Below, piece by piece: positions 35,135 through 47,459 of a DNA stretch of 64,000 nt. The notes beneath the pieces were generated by a model, which was given only the letters and a program-made list of their open reading frames with translations, was not told where the DNA came from and ran no database searches. The stretch is taken from the NCBI GenBank assembly GCA_034440635.1, contig JAOTON010002268.1:2003501-2067500 (forward strand), given 5' to 3'. Numbering within the stretch: the stretch's first letter is position 1; every line of letters starts with the position of its first letter. The DNA is from Lepas anatifera (Eukaryota; Arthropoda; Thecostraca; Lepadidae). Both the position numbers and the translations under genes were made by a program.

Positions 35135-35410
35135 CATACGCGGATCCAGGGGGCATAGGGGAGGGGCAGATGCAGTCTCCCCGATCGATCCTCGGCGCCC
35201 CCTGAAATGGTCACGGCGCACCCTGAAAGGTCGATGGCACTCGCCTGAAATGGCGCTTCCCACCCCCCCAGGATGCGAAAATCGGTGCTCACCGATAGGA
35301 TTTAACGCCCAGCTGATCGGTTTTTTCCGGTCAAAAGTGGCGCCCCTGCTCCGGATGGCGCCCCAGGGGAAGGTGCCCCCCTCCCATTGGCAATCCTGGA
35401 TCCGCCTATG
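35135..35410 (+). mobile_element. hAT-like MITE with CGGATCCAGG ends
   Basis: Inverted ends CATACGCGGATCCAGG and CATAGGCGGATCCAGG (other strand). Flanking octamers GATCCGCC (35127-35134) and GATCCGTC (35411-35418) differ by one base, consistent with an aged 8-bp duplication. GC-rich interior with CCCCTGAAATGG-type short repeats. Confidence 0.75.
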
Positions 35411-36249
35411 GATCCGTCACTGTTCAAGAGCAAACAATTCACAGGAAAAGCAGGAAAAATATCAAATGTTAGCGGGGATTGGTGCGACCAAGGTAATTGA
35501 TGATGCTGACAATTTTTTTTGTTATGTGGATAAAATCAGGGTACCTTAACTGCGGGTACAACCAAGTTTCCTACTAAATATAGTCCTCCCATGATGACGT
35601 CACTGCCCTTTCCTACTAAGTTCTAGGAGATTCTACTAAGTTTTTGGAAGGATCAGCTGGAACATACCAAGTTTGGGCGTATTTGGCAGCAATCTAGTAT
35701 AAATCGAAATCAACTTGTTTCACCCATTTGACAGTAACCTTGATCTCAACGGCGAGCAGCGTATTTTACGTAAATCTAATGAAAAAATCATAACAATTCA
35801 AAGAATTTGTTGAAAGGGCATGCATTTATTTGATCAACTCAGGCCTACTTAATAGCCGAGAGAAATAAGTTTACCTTTGCTCAAGAGATCACCGGTGTTT
35901 ATTGTCTTCTGCTGCAGGTGCCACCAACAGCCAATCAAAGGTCAGAAATCAACGGCCAATCAAAATCGAGATTAGTCTTACTGCAAACAGTTGTTAGTGC
36001 TGAACCTGTCCTTATTTTGACACGCTCTGGAAAATTTGTAAAAATAATATTCTTCACTGGAGTTTTTGCAAAACGTCTGATGGTTTCACAAATAAAAATA
36101 TTTTAGCTTTCTGTTCAACCATATAAGTTTTGTTGATACAGTTCTAAAATAGGTTACTTAGAGCTTCGAAAAAGTGCAATTTTTCCAATGCCCTGCATAG
36201 TAACTGTTGTGCCTCTCCAGCCATGATGACGTAATGCTGCCAAACAACT
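35411..36249. other. No recognised feature
   Basis: AT-rich DNA. No gene supported. Confidence 0.4.
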
Positions 36250-37105
36250 TGAACGGGGTCTGGATAAAATTATTTGGTGGCCACGCGGGATTGGAAGGGC
36301 ACTCCTGGCTTCCTATGAAATGGGCAGTGTGCTAAAAGATTATTTCGTCAAGTCAATATCAAATTATCAACATTTAGTTTTATACAGGGCACTGTTCACT
36401 GCAGTGATACAAGAGTGCTGTCCTTTTTCTGTGGGCTTATGACAACCGGTAGGGATCTTTTTAGCCTCAAATATGACTTTTGTGGTGTTTATTTGGCCAT
36501 TTGGCGCCCCGGTAGCTCAGTTGGTAGAGCGTCGGGTTCCGGCCCGCTGCTGAGAAGCATGCAGTGGCAGTGCATGTCCAGGCTTGGGATCGGTTCCCCT
36601 GAGACGCTCCGGCGCTCAATCGTTTGCCCGACGTAGGTCGGCTGACAACTGACTGATGAGAGGGTGACCTGAGCGAGGCGGCCATCCCCTGTGCTTTGTG
36701 GGAGGTTAAACTTTGGCTTCTAAATCTACCCTTCATTGTGGGCGTTGCTCGTCCGGGTGGTAGGGTCGGGGTCTCCGTGACAAGTCTCCTGAGGACTTTA
36801 GTGAGACTCAGACGCCAACAGCCGTACTGGGAAGAACTTGGACGAAATAAAAAAATTAGCGCAAATAAAATTTGACCCCTTTGGCCTTTTCCAAACCCGT
36901 TTTGGCCTTTTCCCGTCGAAAAAAGTGTAGTCCTGGGCAGCATCTCTAATCTTTAGAACATGGAATAACAAAAATTGGGAGACATTTTTTTAACACTGGC
37001 ACATCTAAATTGTATTAACGCCACCTCCAAATGGGGGTTTGATCCCCCGAAGACACTATAATGGCCAGCACAAGAAAATCTCCCCCCCACTGAGTGTTCC
37101 ATAAA
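36250..37105 (+). repeat. Dispersed repeat L, copy 2, with SINE insertion
   Basis: Matches 2087-2535 on both sides of an inserted SINE (36503-36856). Class unknown. Confidence 0.75.
36503..36856 (+). mobile_element. tRNA-derived SINE, family A, copy 2
   Basis: Starts GGCGCCCCGGTAGCTCAGTT (perfect box A TAGCTCAGTTGG), with a box B-like GATCGGTTCCCC about 75 bp later and an A-rich AAATAAAAAAA tail. The insertion point within repeat L is visible by comparison with 2270-2285 (GTTTATTTGGCTATTTTAG). Not a functional tRNA gene: the anticodon region is expanded and unpaired. Confidence 0.9.
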
Positions 37106-37124
37106 AATGCTCTGCTTTGTTCTC

Positions 37125-37880
37125 CAGGGGGTGCCATTCCTATCCATGGGTGATTATTCTTTCCAGAGGGGCGCCTTTTCTCTCCGGCGGGGAGGGAGGG
37201 GGCGCCTTTTGCTATCTAGGAGTGTCTGTGCTAACCGGGGGCGCATATGATATCCAGGGACGCCGTTCTTCTGTCTTCTTCGGAGGCGCCTCTGCTGTCC
37301 AGGAGGCGCGTGCGCTATCCAGGGGCGCCTATGCTATCCAGAGGCCCAGATCCTTTACTCAGGGAGCAGGGGCGCCTTTTACTGTCCAGGGGTGCCTGTG
37401 CTAACCAGGGGCGCATATGCTATCCCGGGGTGCCGTTGCTCTTCTTTAGGGGCGCCTCTGCCGTCCAGGGGTGCCTATGCTATCCAGAGGGTGTCTTCTG
37501 TCCATAGGGCGCTTCTGCTATCTGGGGCGCCTTTAGTATCAAAGGGCGTATTTGCTGTTTTGGGGGCGCCTATGCTATCCAGAGGGCGCCCGTGTTGTTC
37601 AGGGAGCGCGATTGCTATTCAAGGGAGCTTATGATATCCAGAGGGGTGCCTTTGCTCTATGAGGGAGGGCGCCTCTTGTTGTACAAGAGTGCCTGTGCTA
37701 ACCAGAGGGCGCCTATGCTATCCAGGGGCGTTGTTACTCCTCAATTGGGGGTGCCTTTTTCTGTCCAGGGGCACCTCTGCTGTCTAGAAGTCGCCTTTGC
37801 TACCCAGAGGGGCGCCTTTACTCAAGGGGGCGCATTTTTCTGTCCAGGGCGCAGCTTTGATGTCAGGGGCGCCATTCATG
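37125..37880. repeat. GGGGCGCCTATGCTATCCAG minisatellite, block 1
   Basis: Dozens of degenerate ~20-bp units with the core GGGGCGCC..TGCTATCCAG. Open frames across it (for example YAIQGR repeats) are products of the array. Confidence 0.92.
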
Positions 37881-38110
37881 TATGAAAATGTCTTTCACAG
37901 AGGATCTTACCTCTTTGGGTAGGTGGTGATTAGGCCTGATTTTCTCTGACCGGCCGGGGGCGCCGGCCAAATCCGGGGGCGCCACCCAAATCCGTGGGGG
38001 AGGGGGGTGCCTCTCTGGACTAGGTCAAAACCAGGTGTGCGAGAAGATACTTTTGCACACAAACATTTTTTCATGGTGTGCAACTGCAGACCCTGTCCTG
38101 CGGAATCCGC
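37870..38110. repeat. Duplicated spacer of the GGGGCGCC array (copy a)
   Basis: ATGTATGAAAATGT, TTTCACAGAGGATC, TACCTCTTTGGGTAGG and GATTTTCTCTGACCGGCCGG occur here and again at 38427-38660 in the same order. The array plus spacer therefore forms a higher-order repeat of about 560 bp. Confidence 0.85.
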
Positions 38111-38124
38111 CGTCCCTGCCGCCG

Positions 38125-38426
38125 TTGTTCTCCGGGGGGTGTCTTTTTCTCTCCAGGAGGCACATCTGCTCTCCAGGGGCGCCTTACATACCCAAGGGCG
38201 CCTATGTTATCCAGGGGGCGCCAATTCTCTGCGGGGGGTGCCTTTTGCTGTCCAGGGGGCGCATGTGATGTCCAGGGGCGCCGTTTCTCTTCTCCGGAGG
38301 CACCTCGGCTTCCAGGAGGTGCCTACGCTATCCAAGGGCGCCTATGCTACCCAGAGGGACGCCTTTACTCAAGGGGGGGCGCATTTTGCTGCCCAGGGTG
38401 CGACTATGATGTAAGGGGGCGCCATT
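38125..38426. repeat. GGGGCGCC minisatellite, block 2
   Basis: Continuation of the same ~20-bp units after the first spacer. Confidence 0.92.
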
Positions 38427-38660
38427 TATATATGAAAATGTATATCTTTCACAGAGGATCCTACCTCTTCAGGTAGGCGGTAACTAGGCTTGATTTTCTC
38501 TGACCGGCCGGGGGCGCCGGCTGAGGCTGGGGAGGGGGCGCCTCCCTGGACAAAGACAAAACAAGGGGTGCAAAAGATACTTTTGCACCACTTGAAAAAA
38601 ATCGAGTGGTGCAACTGCACCACTTGCACCCTGGAATCCGCCGTCCCTGTCGCTGAATAT
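38427..38660. repeat. Duplicated spacer of the GGGGCGCC array (copy b)
   Basis: Second copy of the 37870-38110 segment, ending in GGAATCCGCCGTCCCTG, as does the first (about 38101-38120). Confidence 0.85.
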
Positions 38661-39840
38661 AGTATAACGAGACTAAACGTCTTTCCGTGGCGAGACACCC
38701 GCATCATTATAGTAATCTCTTACGCGTGTCTGGGTGCCGTAGGAGTCCTCAAGGATTCTTGAAAGTCCTCAAATTTCAGGCTTCCAAAATTTTACGACAG
38801 TTTCAAAATCGGGCGAATTCCTTATCCTAGGACCGAACAGAATGTGCGTATTCAGTAAGCCAACACCCATCAACACCCATCGGATCCTATTGGATGAGGT
38901 GTGGTGATTCTTACCCATGTCTGGATAGTTTTTTCAATAAAGCTCGTTCAACAGCATTAAGGTCCTTGCTGTCAAAACCTAGTTGAAAATTAAAAATGAT
39001 TTCCCATTTCAGACGTCGTTTCCCGATAATTTTGAGCCCCTATTTTAGCCTTTACCAGGGTAGTTTCATCTGAAGTGAATGCATCAGTCACATGTTTGCG
39101 TGTTGCATTTCTGTTCCTGGCACGTGTTTAAAGGGCATTGGCAGATTGCGGCGTTAAACATTAACTGCTTTCAAAGGAGCCTATTTACTTCTCTTCTGCT
39201 TATGTAGTAATTCTGCGTGTTTGTATTCAGATATGACTGGACAATTTTCTTAGCACTCACCCCAGAGGTGGTCGCGCTCGCTTTGAGTGTGCTCGCAAAA
39301 AACCATATGCGCTTTGCAATGCTTCCCTTAGAAATCGGAGGGCGCTTAAACATCACCAGCAGAAGCCATATTTTTTGGAAAGTGTCGCGCTGTTTCAAAA
39401 TCTGACTCGGGGAGTTAAGCTGAAGGAATACTGATTCGGACAGGATTGAATACCCACTTCTACTGTTCTTTCAGCTCTTTTTTTAAATTTAGACTTAGCA
39501 CCAGTTCGGAAGAATTCATGAAACACTTACGCAACAAAGAACCTAACACCCAGGTAAGGTGGCAATGCTTATTCGTAGTGTTCATTGTAGTCATTTGCCC
39601 ATGATAGAACCACATCACCAATGGTCTCTCCTGACGCAGGGCAGAGTTCATGAAAAAAATTTCTCAGCTCAATGAAAAATGGTGACGATTTGACGAAGCT
39701 CAATACCTCTTCCAATAGCATGTCCACAGACATTGAATGTAAGCAGTAAGCAGACCAACCGAGTGGGATTATGCAGCTGGTGGACGGCTGCGCCATCGCG
39801 TCGACTCCTCTCTGAAAGTGACGAAATATTTTACCCGAGC
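38661..39840. other. No recognised gene
   Basis: A few short frames on the minus strand (39796-39460) have no domain or splice support. Confidence 0.4.
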
Positions 39841-39848
39841 TACAATAC

Positions 39849-40072
39849 CATAGGGGCCGGAAAACGGGGGCCAGGGGGCTCCTACTTTTTGGTCAACAAT
39901 TTCCTGACCTCAGTCAAAATTGGAGAACATCGGTCATTTTTATAACCAACCAGGTAGAGAGCAGCGAGGGGCCCAAATTCGAAGAGCTTGTGGTTGTAAC
40001 GTGAACAGTTGCTTGTCAGCATTATGTCGAAATTTGGCTGGCCCCCTCACTTTTTCCGGTGGCCGCGATCTG
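39849..40072 (+). mobile_element. hAT-like MITE, copy 2
   Basis: 224 bp flanked by a perfect 8-bp duplication TACAATAC (39841-39848 and 40073-40080). Collinear with 575-796 (TTTCCTGA.CTCAGTCAAA, GGCCCAAATTCGAA, TTTGGCTG.CCCC). Ends CATAGGGGCCGGAAAA and a GGAAAAAGTG-containing inverted end. Confidence 0.88.
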
Positions 40073-40080
40073 TACAATAC

Positions 40081-40880
40081 GTCTAATGCGTCAATGCTTT
40101 CAGCGTCAACTTCCCTGCCGTAGCCTCAATGCGCATTTAGCAGGCATTCCGGGCATTTTAGTAAATTTGAAATAAAACTGGGTGCATGAAGAACATTTTC
40201 CTTGTCCGAATGAAGATCAGAAAAGAGTGACCCAAGATTTTTTAGTATACCATTGGGGTCAATAATTTCTACGAGCGTAGTATCGGTTTAAAGTAAATGC
40301 TACCTTCAATACTTATCAATTTAGGTACCTCCAAGTGTTTTTTATGTATTTTCACGCTTTGTTCCCATCACAATAACTGGCATAGTGCTACATCGCCCCT
40401 CGCATCACTTTTCCACAAGCTTCAAAAACTACCCCACTCAAAAAGAACAGCCCCCTTTTACATCGCACTAACTCACTGAACATGGCATCACGTCGCCTCT
40501 AACTTTAATTCTCCTCAAACTTCCCCAACGGTCTCTCTCGAACGAATAATCTGTTATGTGAAATCGCACTAGAACACATAACATCACATCGCCTTGTCTC
40601 TCACATCAAATCTCTTCAAGCTTCCAAAACTTTCCCGTTCGAAAGGATACCTACAATGTAACCTTTTACTTCACCTGGCCTCAATATTGTCATCGCAACG
40701 ATATGAAACGAACAATGCTGAATAAATGCGTATAGCAAACAGACAGCGGACACTTGACGGCGGACATCAGCGTCAGGACATCAGCGGACGTCAGCGGACG
40801 GGGTTTTTACCTGAGTGGACTGTCAATAATATTCGTGAAAATTTATTCTTGCGTCGAATTTATAAATATAAGAAGAGATC
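40081..40880. other. No gene; short-motif-rich DNA
   Basis: Loose CACATCGCC / CTTCAAAACT words at 40385-40690, and a small GGACATCAGCG tandem patch at 40745-40800. Confidence 0.4.
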
Positions 40881-40899
40881 ACTTTTTTGTGTATTGAGC

Positions 40900-43700
40900 T
40901 GGTGTTGAGTTCATAATTGCTGCATTGTGTTCCATTGTTCTCTCGTTGTTTAGTGCTGCTATGAAATGTGCCAGGCTTGGTTTCTTTTTTGCGAGTTTTG
41001 ATCTGTAGACGACATATTTTGCAACTGTAACTACAAGTGTTTGGCGTTGCACTCATCAAGAAGAAACCCTTTACTTTGTGTTAGGTCCAATGTGAAGTGA
41101 TTTTGAGTCAGAAAACTTGAAATTTGCGCTACGTATGATTGAGTCCACCGACACTGCCAAAATAGGTGGTATATAGTTTCTTCGTGCACTTCACGAAACG
41201 TGCAGGTAGGATGTTCTGCAATTCGTATTAAGTACAGAAAGTGGTTTGTGGCTAGGACTCTCTTCAGCAGTTTAAAATGGAATGTTTGCAGACACACCGA
41301 CCTTGTCACTGATGCTACTTTGACTAACGTTCCCTTTTGGCAATCACCTATGTCTCGTATCCACTTATCATGGTTTTTTTTCTATCGTCTGTTTCGCAGT
41401 GTATGGAGGAAATGGGTTCTGAATATGCTAGTCTTCCAAGTTTTGTTGTGCTTGCCACCAATTAGATTTTGAATGGCAACGTAGGTCTCGCTATTACTAT
41501 GTCACTACCCTGGTTGTGCACTTCGCAGGGAATAGATCGCATTACTGATTCATTACTGATCTTGGCGCGGTAAATTCTCTCTATTTCTGATTTCGACATA
41601 AAAGCTCCGGTTCTAACATTCCAGAGATCTCCTATGAACCGTATACCATTTCTATCCCATCCTCCCACAATACTTCTCCTAAAACGGGAGAAGTCTGTGC
41701 ACCACAATCTTTCTCTGAGGATTTCACATGGGAGAGGCTTGTACGAACGCACGAACACCTCCCAAGCAGTGATTGTGTCATGCCAAAAAGGGTTCCGTAT
41801 AGATAATTTGATTTGATTTAGTTTCTTGTGACCAAACATAAGTACGTTCTCTTTGCTGTGCTTTAGGATAAGTTCTGCCACGGAAGTCCAGGTTGCATTC
41901 GATTTTCATAGTCGCTTCAGCCAGATTATCTTTAAGCTTTCGATGAAGTGTTGAACACTAAGCATATTTAGGCCGTCATTACTGTAGTTTTGCACTATTG
42001 ATGTTCGCTTCACTTTTTCAGGCTTACTGCTCCAAAGAAAATTCCAGAAGAGCTTCTGGATCCTTTGAACGGTTTCAGGTTTGGGGTTAGGCAATGATGT
42101 TAACATATGCACCAGTTTTGATAAAAAAGTGACTTGATGACAGTTATTTTACCGATCAACGTCATGCTCCGTCGTTTCCAATGCTGCATTACGGGTATCA
42201 GCTCATCGATTTTGTTTGATATATTTTTGTCAGCTATTCCTTCTAAGTTATTAGAAAAGGTTATTCCTAGAATTCTTGTTCTGTAACCCACGTAATATCA
42301 ATTCCTTGTTTAATATCTTTAGCCTTTGCAGTACCGATTGGTAGACACTTAGTTTTCGACATATTTAGCCTTAATCCTGAGCACTTCGAAAACTGTTCGA
42401 GCTCTTGTAGAGCGCCTTTCAGATTGTCTCTTGTCCCAGTCTAAAACAGTACAGTATCGTCAGCGTACTGCGAAATTCTCACCTGAAGGTTAGGGTTCAG
42501 GTGTATCCCAGTAAGTTTTGGAGAGTTTTTGACCAGGGTAGTTAGTATTTGAACTGCTATGAACAAATAGCCTGAGGCAGGATCTCCTTGCCTTATGTCC
42601 CTATTTAAGAATACTTTTCTGCCAAGGTATCCCTGCATCATGATTCGAGCAAAACAGTTTGAATTCATATAGAAGAGTTTCACTAGACTTAAGAATGCTG
42701 GTCCAAAGTTCATCTTTTGCCTAACGAAGCTCAAGAACCGCCAGTCGAGGGTCTCAAAGGCAGACTCAAAATCAGCTGCGACTATTAAACCGCTCGTCTT
42801 AGTGGAGTTACAATGATTGATTGCATCATATGTTAGCCTGGTATTTTCTTCAATGAACCTCCCTTTCCGTAAGCTGTTTGTTCCGTGTCAATCAAATTTC
42901 GAATAACTAACTTAAGCCTATTTACAATAGCTGCCGACATTATCTTGAAGTCAACGTTCAGGAGAGATATCGCTCTGCAACCCTTAAGTTTATGACTTTG
43001 GTCACGCCCCTTTGGGAATTAGCGTTATGATTCCTTCTCTAAGAATAAATGACAAATTTCCACTGTTTAGGCTTCCAAACAGGCTTCGGTGAAGATTGTG
43101 TTGCAGACTTTGCCAGAAGTGCGTAAAGAATTCGATAGTGAACCCGTTAGAGCCCGGTGACTTGCCACCTTTCATCTGCTTAAGTGTGTCGGTTAACTCA
43201 TCCACCGAAACTGGCTTTTCCAGGTTAAATCTCTCCAAGGGTGTTAGTTTGGTCCGACAGCATCTTTCAATAGGTCCCTCATCAAAACTAATCTGTTCAT
43301 TTCTAGAATATCTTTCTTCTAAGTGTAACGCAAAACGTTCTGAAATGTCACCCGGATCTATATAAGCTTCGTTGTTCTCCTCGAGCAGACTGATGTGTTT
43401 TTTTAACGTTATATTCTTTCTCCAGTGATCAAAAATATTTGGATGCATGTTCGCCTTCTTCGTGCCATACTGTTTTCGACCTCAATAACAGGCCTTCTAT
43501 CTTCGGTTTACGGAGGGCCTCAAGCTCTGCTTTTAATTGCAACAGTCGATCGGATGTTTGCTCGAAGCGTAACTGGTCCCCTCCAAGTGTTCTTGATGCT
43601 TAACATCCTAATGTTTAATGCTCAACAGGGAGAAGTCCACCCCTGCTCTTGTCCACTGGAGCGGTACAACACACTTCGAATAAGTTTCTAATTTCTGCAT
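40900..43700 (-). mobile_element. L1/Tx1-like non-LTR retrotransposon, 5'-truncated and inactive
   Basis: Reading the minus strand from 43700 downward: a pre-RT segment (LRSKTVWHEEGEHASKYF), GGKSPGSNGFTIEFFTHFW, ADFESAFETLDWRFL (catalytic region A), IRQGDPASGYLFI, the catalytic QYADDTVLF at about 42442-42470, a thumb region, and near 41250-41130 a cysteine/histidine C-terminal segment (CTFREVHEETIYHLFWQC) typical of L1/Tx1 elements. The catalytic YADD is intact. Stops and shifts separate at least six frames (43448-43002, 42734-42441, 42291-42100, 42112-41906, 41881-41462, 41309-41031). No endonuclease domain is present upstream. The 3' end is set only approximately. Confidence 0.88.
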
Positions 43701-44567
43701 GGCCTCGCAGGAAATCGCCTCCGACGCTAATGCAATGCTGGAAGAATAAAGCACATATGCTTCTGCTCCTTGTAACGTAGGTACTCAGCTGGCTACGGGC
43801 GTCCCGGAGGGCTACAGGGGCCTCAGAGGTGTTCTAGCAGCATCATTAGCTAATAGAGCTGGTCCCAGTTTGCTTAATTGAAGACTCTCTGTTAGACCTG
43901 AGGTATCATCAGGCCTGTGTCTGTAAGGCTGAAAGTTCCCAGCTATTTTCTAATGTTGTGTAAACCGGTGGCGCTGCAACACTGGCCGTTTTAGATGGTA
44001 TCCATTATTTGGAAACAACATGTCGGCCTCTTAGTCATACCTAACAATATAGTCAATTATCAGCCTGTACTGGATTGGCATTGTCATTGTTGGAGCTTTA
44101 GGGCACTTTAGCATCAGGATTAGGACGCTTCAGCATTACAAGTCATTCAGCATTCATAACTCTAATTGTACATACATTAAGTGATTACTCGTTGCGGGAA
44201 ATTGTGTTGTGTTGTTAGCGAAAAGGAAAGTATATATGGTAATATATGGACTGATGTTCAGTGAGCTTAGAGAAATGACAAGCGTTCAGTGTTCAGTTTA
44301 ACCTCATTGGATCAAAAGACTCAGCTAAAGCTGAAGCTGAGGTCGAGAAAAAGACGCTGGAGCGTAGCCAATTGCAATATATTTGATAGCTACTTTTTCA
44401 AATATTTGATAAGATGAAAACTATTTGCAAACGGAGATCGGCCAAGGAGAGCTTGTAAGGAGGGTTAGCTACCAAAATTTCACCTCCTCTTAATGTCAAA
44501 ATCTAAAAATTCAAATTGCAGTCGAGCTACGGCCTATACCATTCGTCGCAGCGCTGGTCCTCGGGCG
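43701..44567. other. No recognised feature
   Basis: Nothing supportable seen. Confidence 0.4.
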
Positions 44568-44575
44568 GGTGCAGA

Positions 44576-44758
44576 CATGCAGACAGCGGAGGGGGACGTT
44601 TCCCCCCTGTTGGACAACCAGAGAGACGTCCCCCAAACATTTTTGGGTCCATCGTAACTAATGCAGTCAGGTACCGAATATGCTCAAAATTCGCCCCTCC
44701 CCCGGTCAGCACCAGCCTGGGTCCGCCCCCCTGTAAAAATTCCGTGGCGGCGCCACTG
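44576..44758 (+). mobile_element. hAT-like MITE (183 bp)
   Basis: Flanked by an exact 8-bp repeat GGTGCAGA (44568-44575 and 44759-44766). The right end read inward begins CAGTGGCGCCGCC; the left begins CATGCAGACAGCGG, so inverted similarity is weak beyond CA. Classified mainly on the target duplication. Confidence 0.65.
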
Positions 44759-44766
44759 GGTGCAGA

Positions 44767-45106
44767 CCTCTCAGGTGGAGTGAGTGTTTGGAGTTAGTGC
44801 CAACGTTGCAAAGTCTGGACAGAAATGCTTCCTCTCTCGGACACCTACGTCACTCGACGGTCATGCCGTAACCTTGGCTTTTAGGCGATGCAGTTTGGTA
44901 CCCTCGGGATCCAAATTCCACCGACGCTTCCAGCTGTCCAGAATGGTATTTTTCTGACAACAGGAAAGTAATCAGAGATCGGTACACGAGGCTCCGGAGG
45001 CACTGCTCCGTTTTCTGGACGTCAGCCAACTTGTTGCCCGTGACAATGTGGGTGGAACCTAGGATGGCATATTATGGGCTTACTTGCTCGAAAAGGTCTT
45101 TGCCGT
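44767..45106. other. No recognised feature
   Basis: Nothing supportable seen. Confidence 0.4.
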
Positions 45107-46104
45107 TTAACACGTGCATTGACGGGGGTTTGAGCCACCTTCGCTTTGAGGGGGTGGGTACCCGCCCCCCTAAGATCTCGAGAACCGCGCGAGGTAGCGA
45201 AAAACGGTCAAAGGCGTTGGGTAGCCCATTCACTTCTCCATCGAAAATATTTTGATTATTTGTTTGTCAGGTCAAATTTAAGGTCACTAGAGGTCAAAAC
45301 ATGCCGTCATATAGGGATAACATGTAAATGAAGGCTTTCGGTCATTACTTCGGAACAAGTTAAGATAGAGCAAAACAATTTGAACCCTTCTAATTCTTGC
45401 AGCAAGCTGAATCGAATGATATATAATACGGCATTGCTAGGTCAAATCATGGAGTTGACCTGACCTGAGGTCAGGTCAAGGTCAAATTAGGTAAAATGCA
45501 TATCATTAGAACTGCAAATACAATGCAAATCTAATACAGTTAAAATAAACGCTCTATCACCATCCGTTACTAAGTTATTCAGTTAAAACCATTTTTCCCA
45601 TGTATTTCCAATGGAGATGTCATGGCTCGTACCTGACCTGAGGTCATCGATATAAAAAATACCGGAACACATTTTAGGGAACTCGGTGGGGTCATTATGT
45701 AATATGATTTTTAATCGGATAAGTTCGTCTTGTTCCGACTTATGCTATATTAAACTTTTTTTAGGTCAGGTCTCTTGACCTGTACTCTTGACCCCTCCAG
45801 GTAGTATTCCACCTTACTTTACCCTCATCCATCCTTATCCTTACCGTCTCCTTCCATAGTTTGCATCACTTCATGTCCATTACGACGGTGCTTGAAAGCC
45901 ACCTCATGTGTGGAAGTGTCCGCAGCTAATACTAATACAAATACTAATACAAATGACCTAACCTTGCAATTTTGACAAAAGTTGTAACAATGATGAGAGA
46001 AGAGGTACGCCAAGTACGGCGGCGCTACACGCCGCCGCTTTTGTGCTATTTCCATAAAAACTGAAGGGGGCGGGTACCCGCTCCATTGTCAATGCGCGTG
46101 TTAA
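45107..46104 (+). mobile_element. TTAA element, family G, copy 2
   Basis: TTAACACGTGCATTGACGGG at the left, inverted CCATTGTCAATGCGCGTGTTAA-type end at the right. The body matches 25029-25873 in reverse (AGGTAGCGAAAAACGG, TTGGGTAGCCCATTC, GGCGGCGCTACACGCCGCCG). It contains a perfect 25-bp palindrome of half-sites at 45455-45479. Its right TTAA (46101-46104) is shared with the next element. Confidence 0.85.
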
Positions 46105-47280
46105 CCCGCGCCCCACCGGGGTCCGGCGCCACCTTCGCCCCACCGGGGGCTATCGATGGCCCCTCTCTAACTACGAAAATATGGGGGTTAGCGCAAATCT
46201 GCAAAGTGCATTATAAAGCTTGCGTGAATTCAGTAAGAAATTAGTTCACATGTAAAAGTGCTCAGGTCAATGGCTTGACCTCCAGAGGTCAAGTTAGGTC
46301 ACGATAGGCTATTTTCAGTCAAATATGCAATGCCTAAAAAGACTGGGCATAACTCTTATGCCATTAGAGCTATTGAGGTCTGGTAAACTACATTAGATAG
46401 AAAAATGCCAGACCTTTCTCCGTTATGTGAAACGTAATGACCTTCCACCAGTGGTTTGACCTCCAGAGGTCACCTCGTTATCTCATATGACCTGAGGTCA
46501 TCAAAGGTCAGAAAGTGATCTTGCCGTATATCAAATGAAAGTTAATGATAAAACATACACGATGGTGTTTGTTTCGACGCTCTAGCTTAATTAGGTCAAA
46601 AGTTATTGCCAAAATACTGTTTTTGACCCCTGGTGACCTTGGATGACCTTGGAGAGGTTTAAGGGAAAATATGCCCCTGGGATCCGTAAAAGATCACTTT
46701 CTGACCTTTGATGATCTCAGGTCATATGAGGTAACGAGGTGACCTCTGGATGTCAAACCACTGGTGGAAGGTCATTACGTTTCACATAACGGAGAAAGGT
46801 CTGGCATTTTTCTATCTAATGTAGTTTACCAGACCTCAATAGCTCTAAAAACGCTTTTCTGAGCAAGCCGAGCATTTGCAATCGTTTTTGTGGCTTTTAG
46901 ATCATAAGACAACTTTTTCCCATGCTTTTTCAATGGGACAGGTCACCTCGTGACCTGACCTCAGGTCACAAAATCGAAAAATCCCGGATATACACCTTAG
47001 AGACCCTGGCGGGGCCATGAGCTGTAGGAAGTTTCAAATCGATCGAAAAGAGAAACGTAGATCTTATAGAGTTAAAAATTTGAAGTGAGGTGACCTTGGT
47101 TGACCTCACCTGGTGACCTGACCTTGGGTGACCCGGGGTAACAAATTTCATGGATGGTGTAAAAATAATTGGGTGAGAGATAGAGCCCTTAACTGCGGTC
47201 TTGCATTTCGTCGTTATTCTGCTATCCCGAAAAAAACCTTAGGGGAGGCCATCGATGGCCCCCGGTGGGGCGAGGGTTAA
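46101..47280 (+). mobile_element. TTAA element, family F, copy 1
   Basis: Inverted ends TTAACCCGCGCCCCACCGGG and TTAACCCTCGCCCCACCGGG (other strand), both with TTAA, and GGCCATCGATGGCC-like palindromes just inside. The interior is dense in TGACCTCCAGAGGTCA everted half-sites. Part of it (near 46395-46525 and 46690-46850) is present as an inverted internal repeat: the GTTTACCAGACCTCAATAGC block complements GCTATTGAGGTCTGGTAAAC. 1180 bp. Confidence 0.85.
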
Positions 47281-47451
47281 GGTCCAGAGTAAATGAGGAT
47301 TTTAGATGGAGATCGAATGTAGTACCTGAGGAGACGAGAGCGAGTTAGCGTATGCTACAGAGGGAGTTACACTACTTTGCAGAATCAGATCCATACATCT
47401 AACAATTGCACAATGCACATAGCGCAGAAGCGAACACGGAAGCCGAAAATG
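47281..47451. other. No recognised feature
   Basis: Short unique interval. Confidence 0.4.
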
Positions 47452-47459
47452 GGAAGGTG

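Noticed and set aside
36503..36605. tRNA gene suggested by GTAGCTCAGTTGG
   Set aside because: The rest of the tRNA cloverleaf is missing and the same ~350-bp unit recurs at 5605-5963 and 62572, so it is a SINE.
37117..38476. Several 80-135-codon frames with repeated YAIQGR-like peptides
   Set aside because: All are translations of the GGGGCGCC minisatellite, open in more than one frame.
37125..38660. CRISPR-like array of direct repeats
   Set aside because: Units are degenerate and contiguous without unique spacers, in a clearly eukaryotic context.
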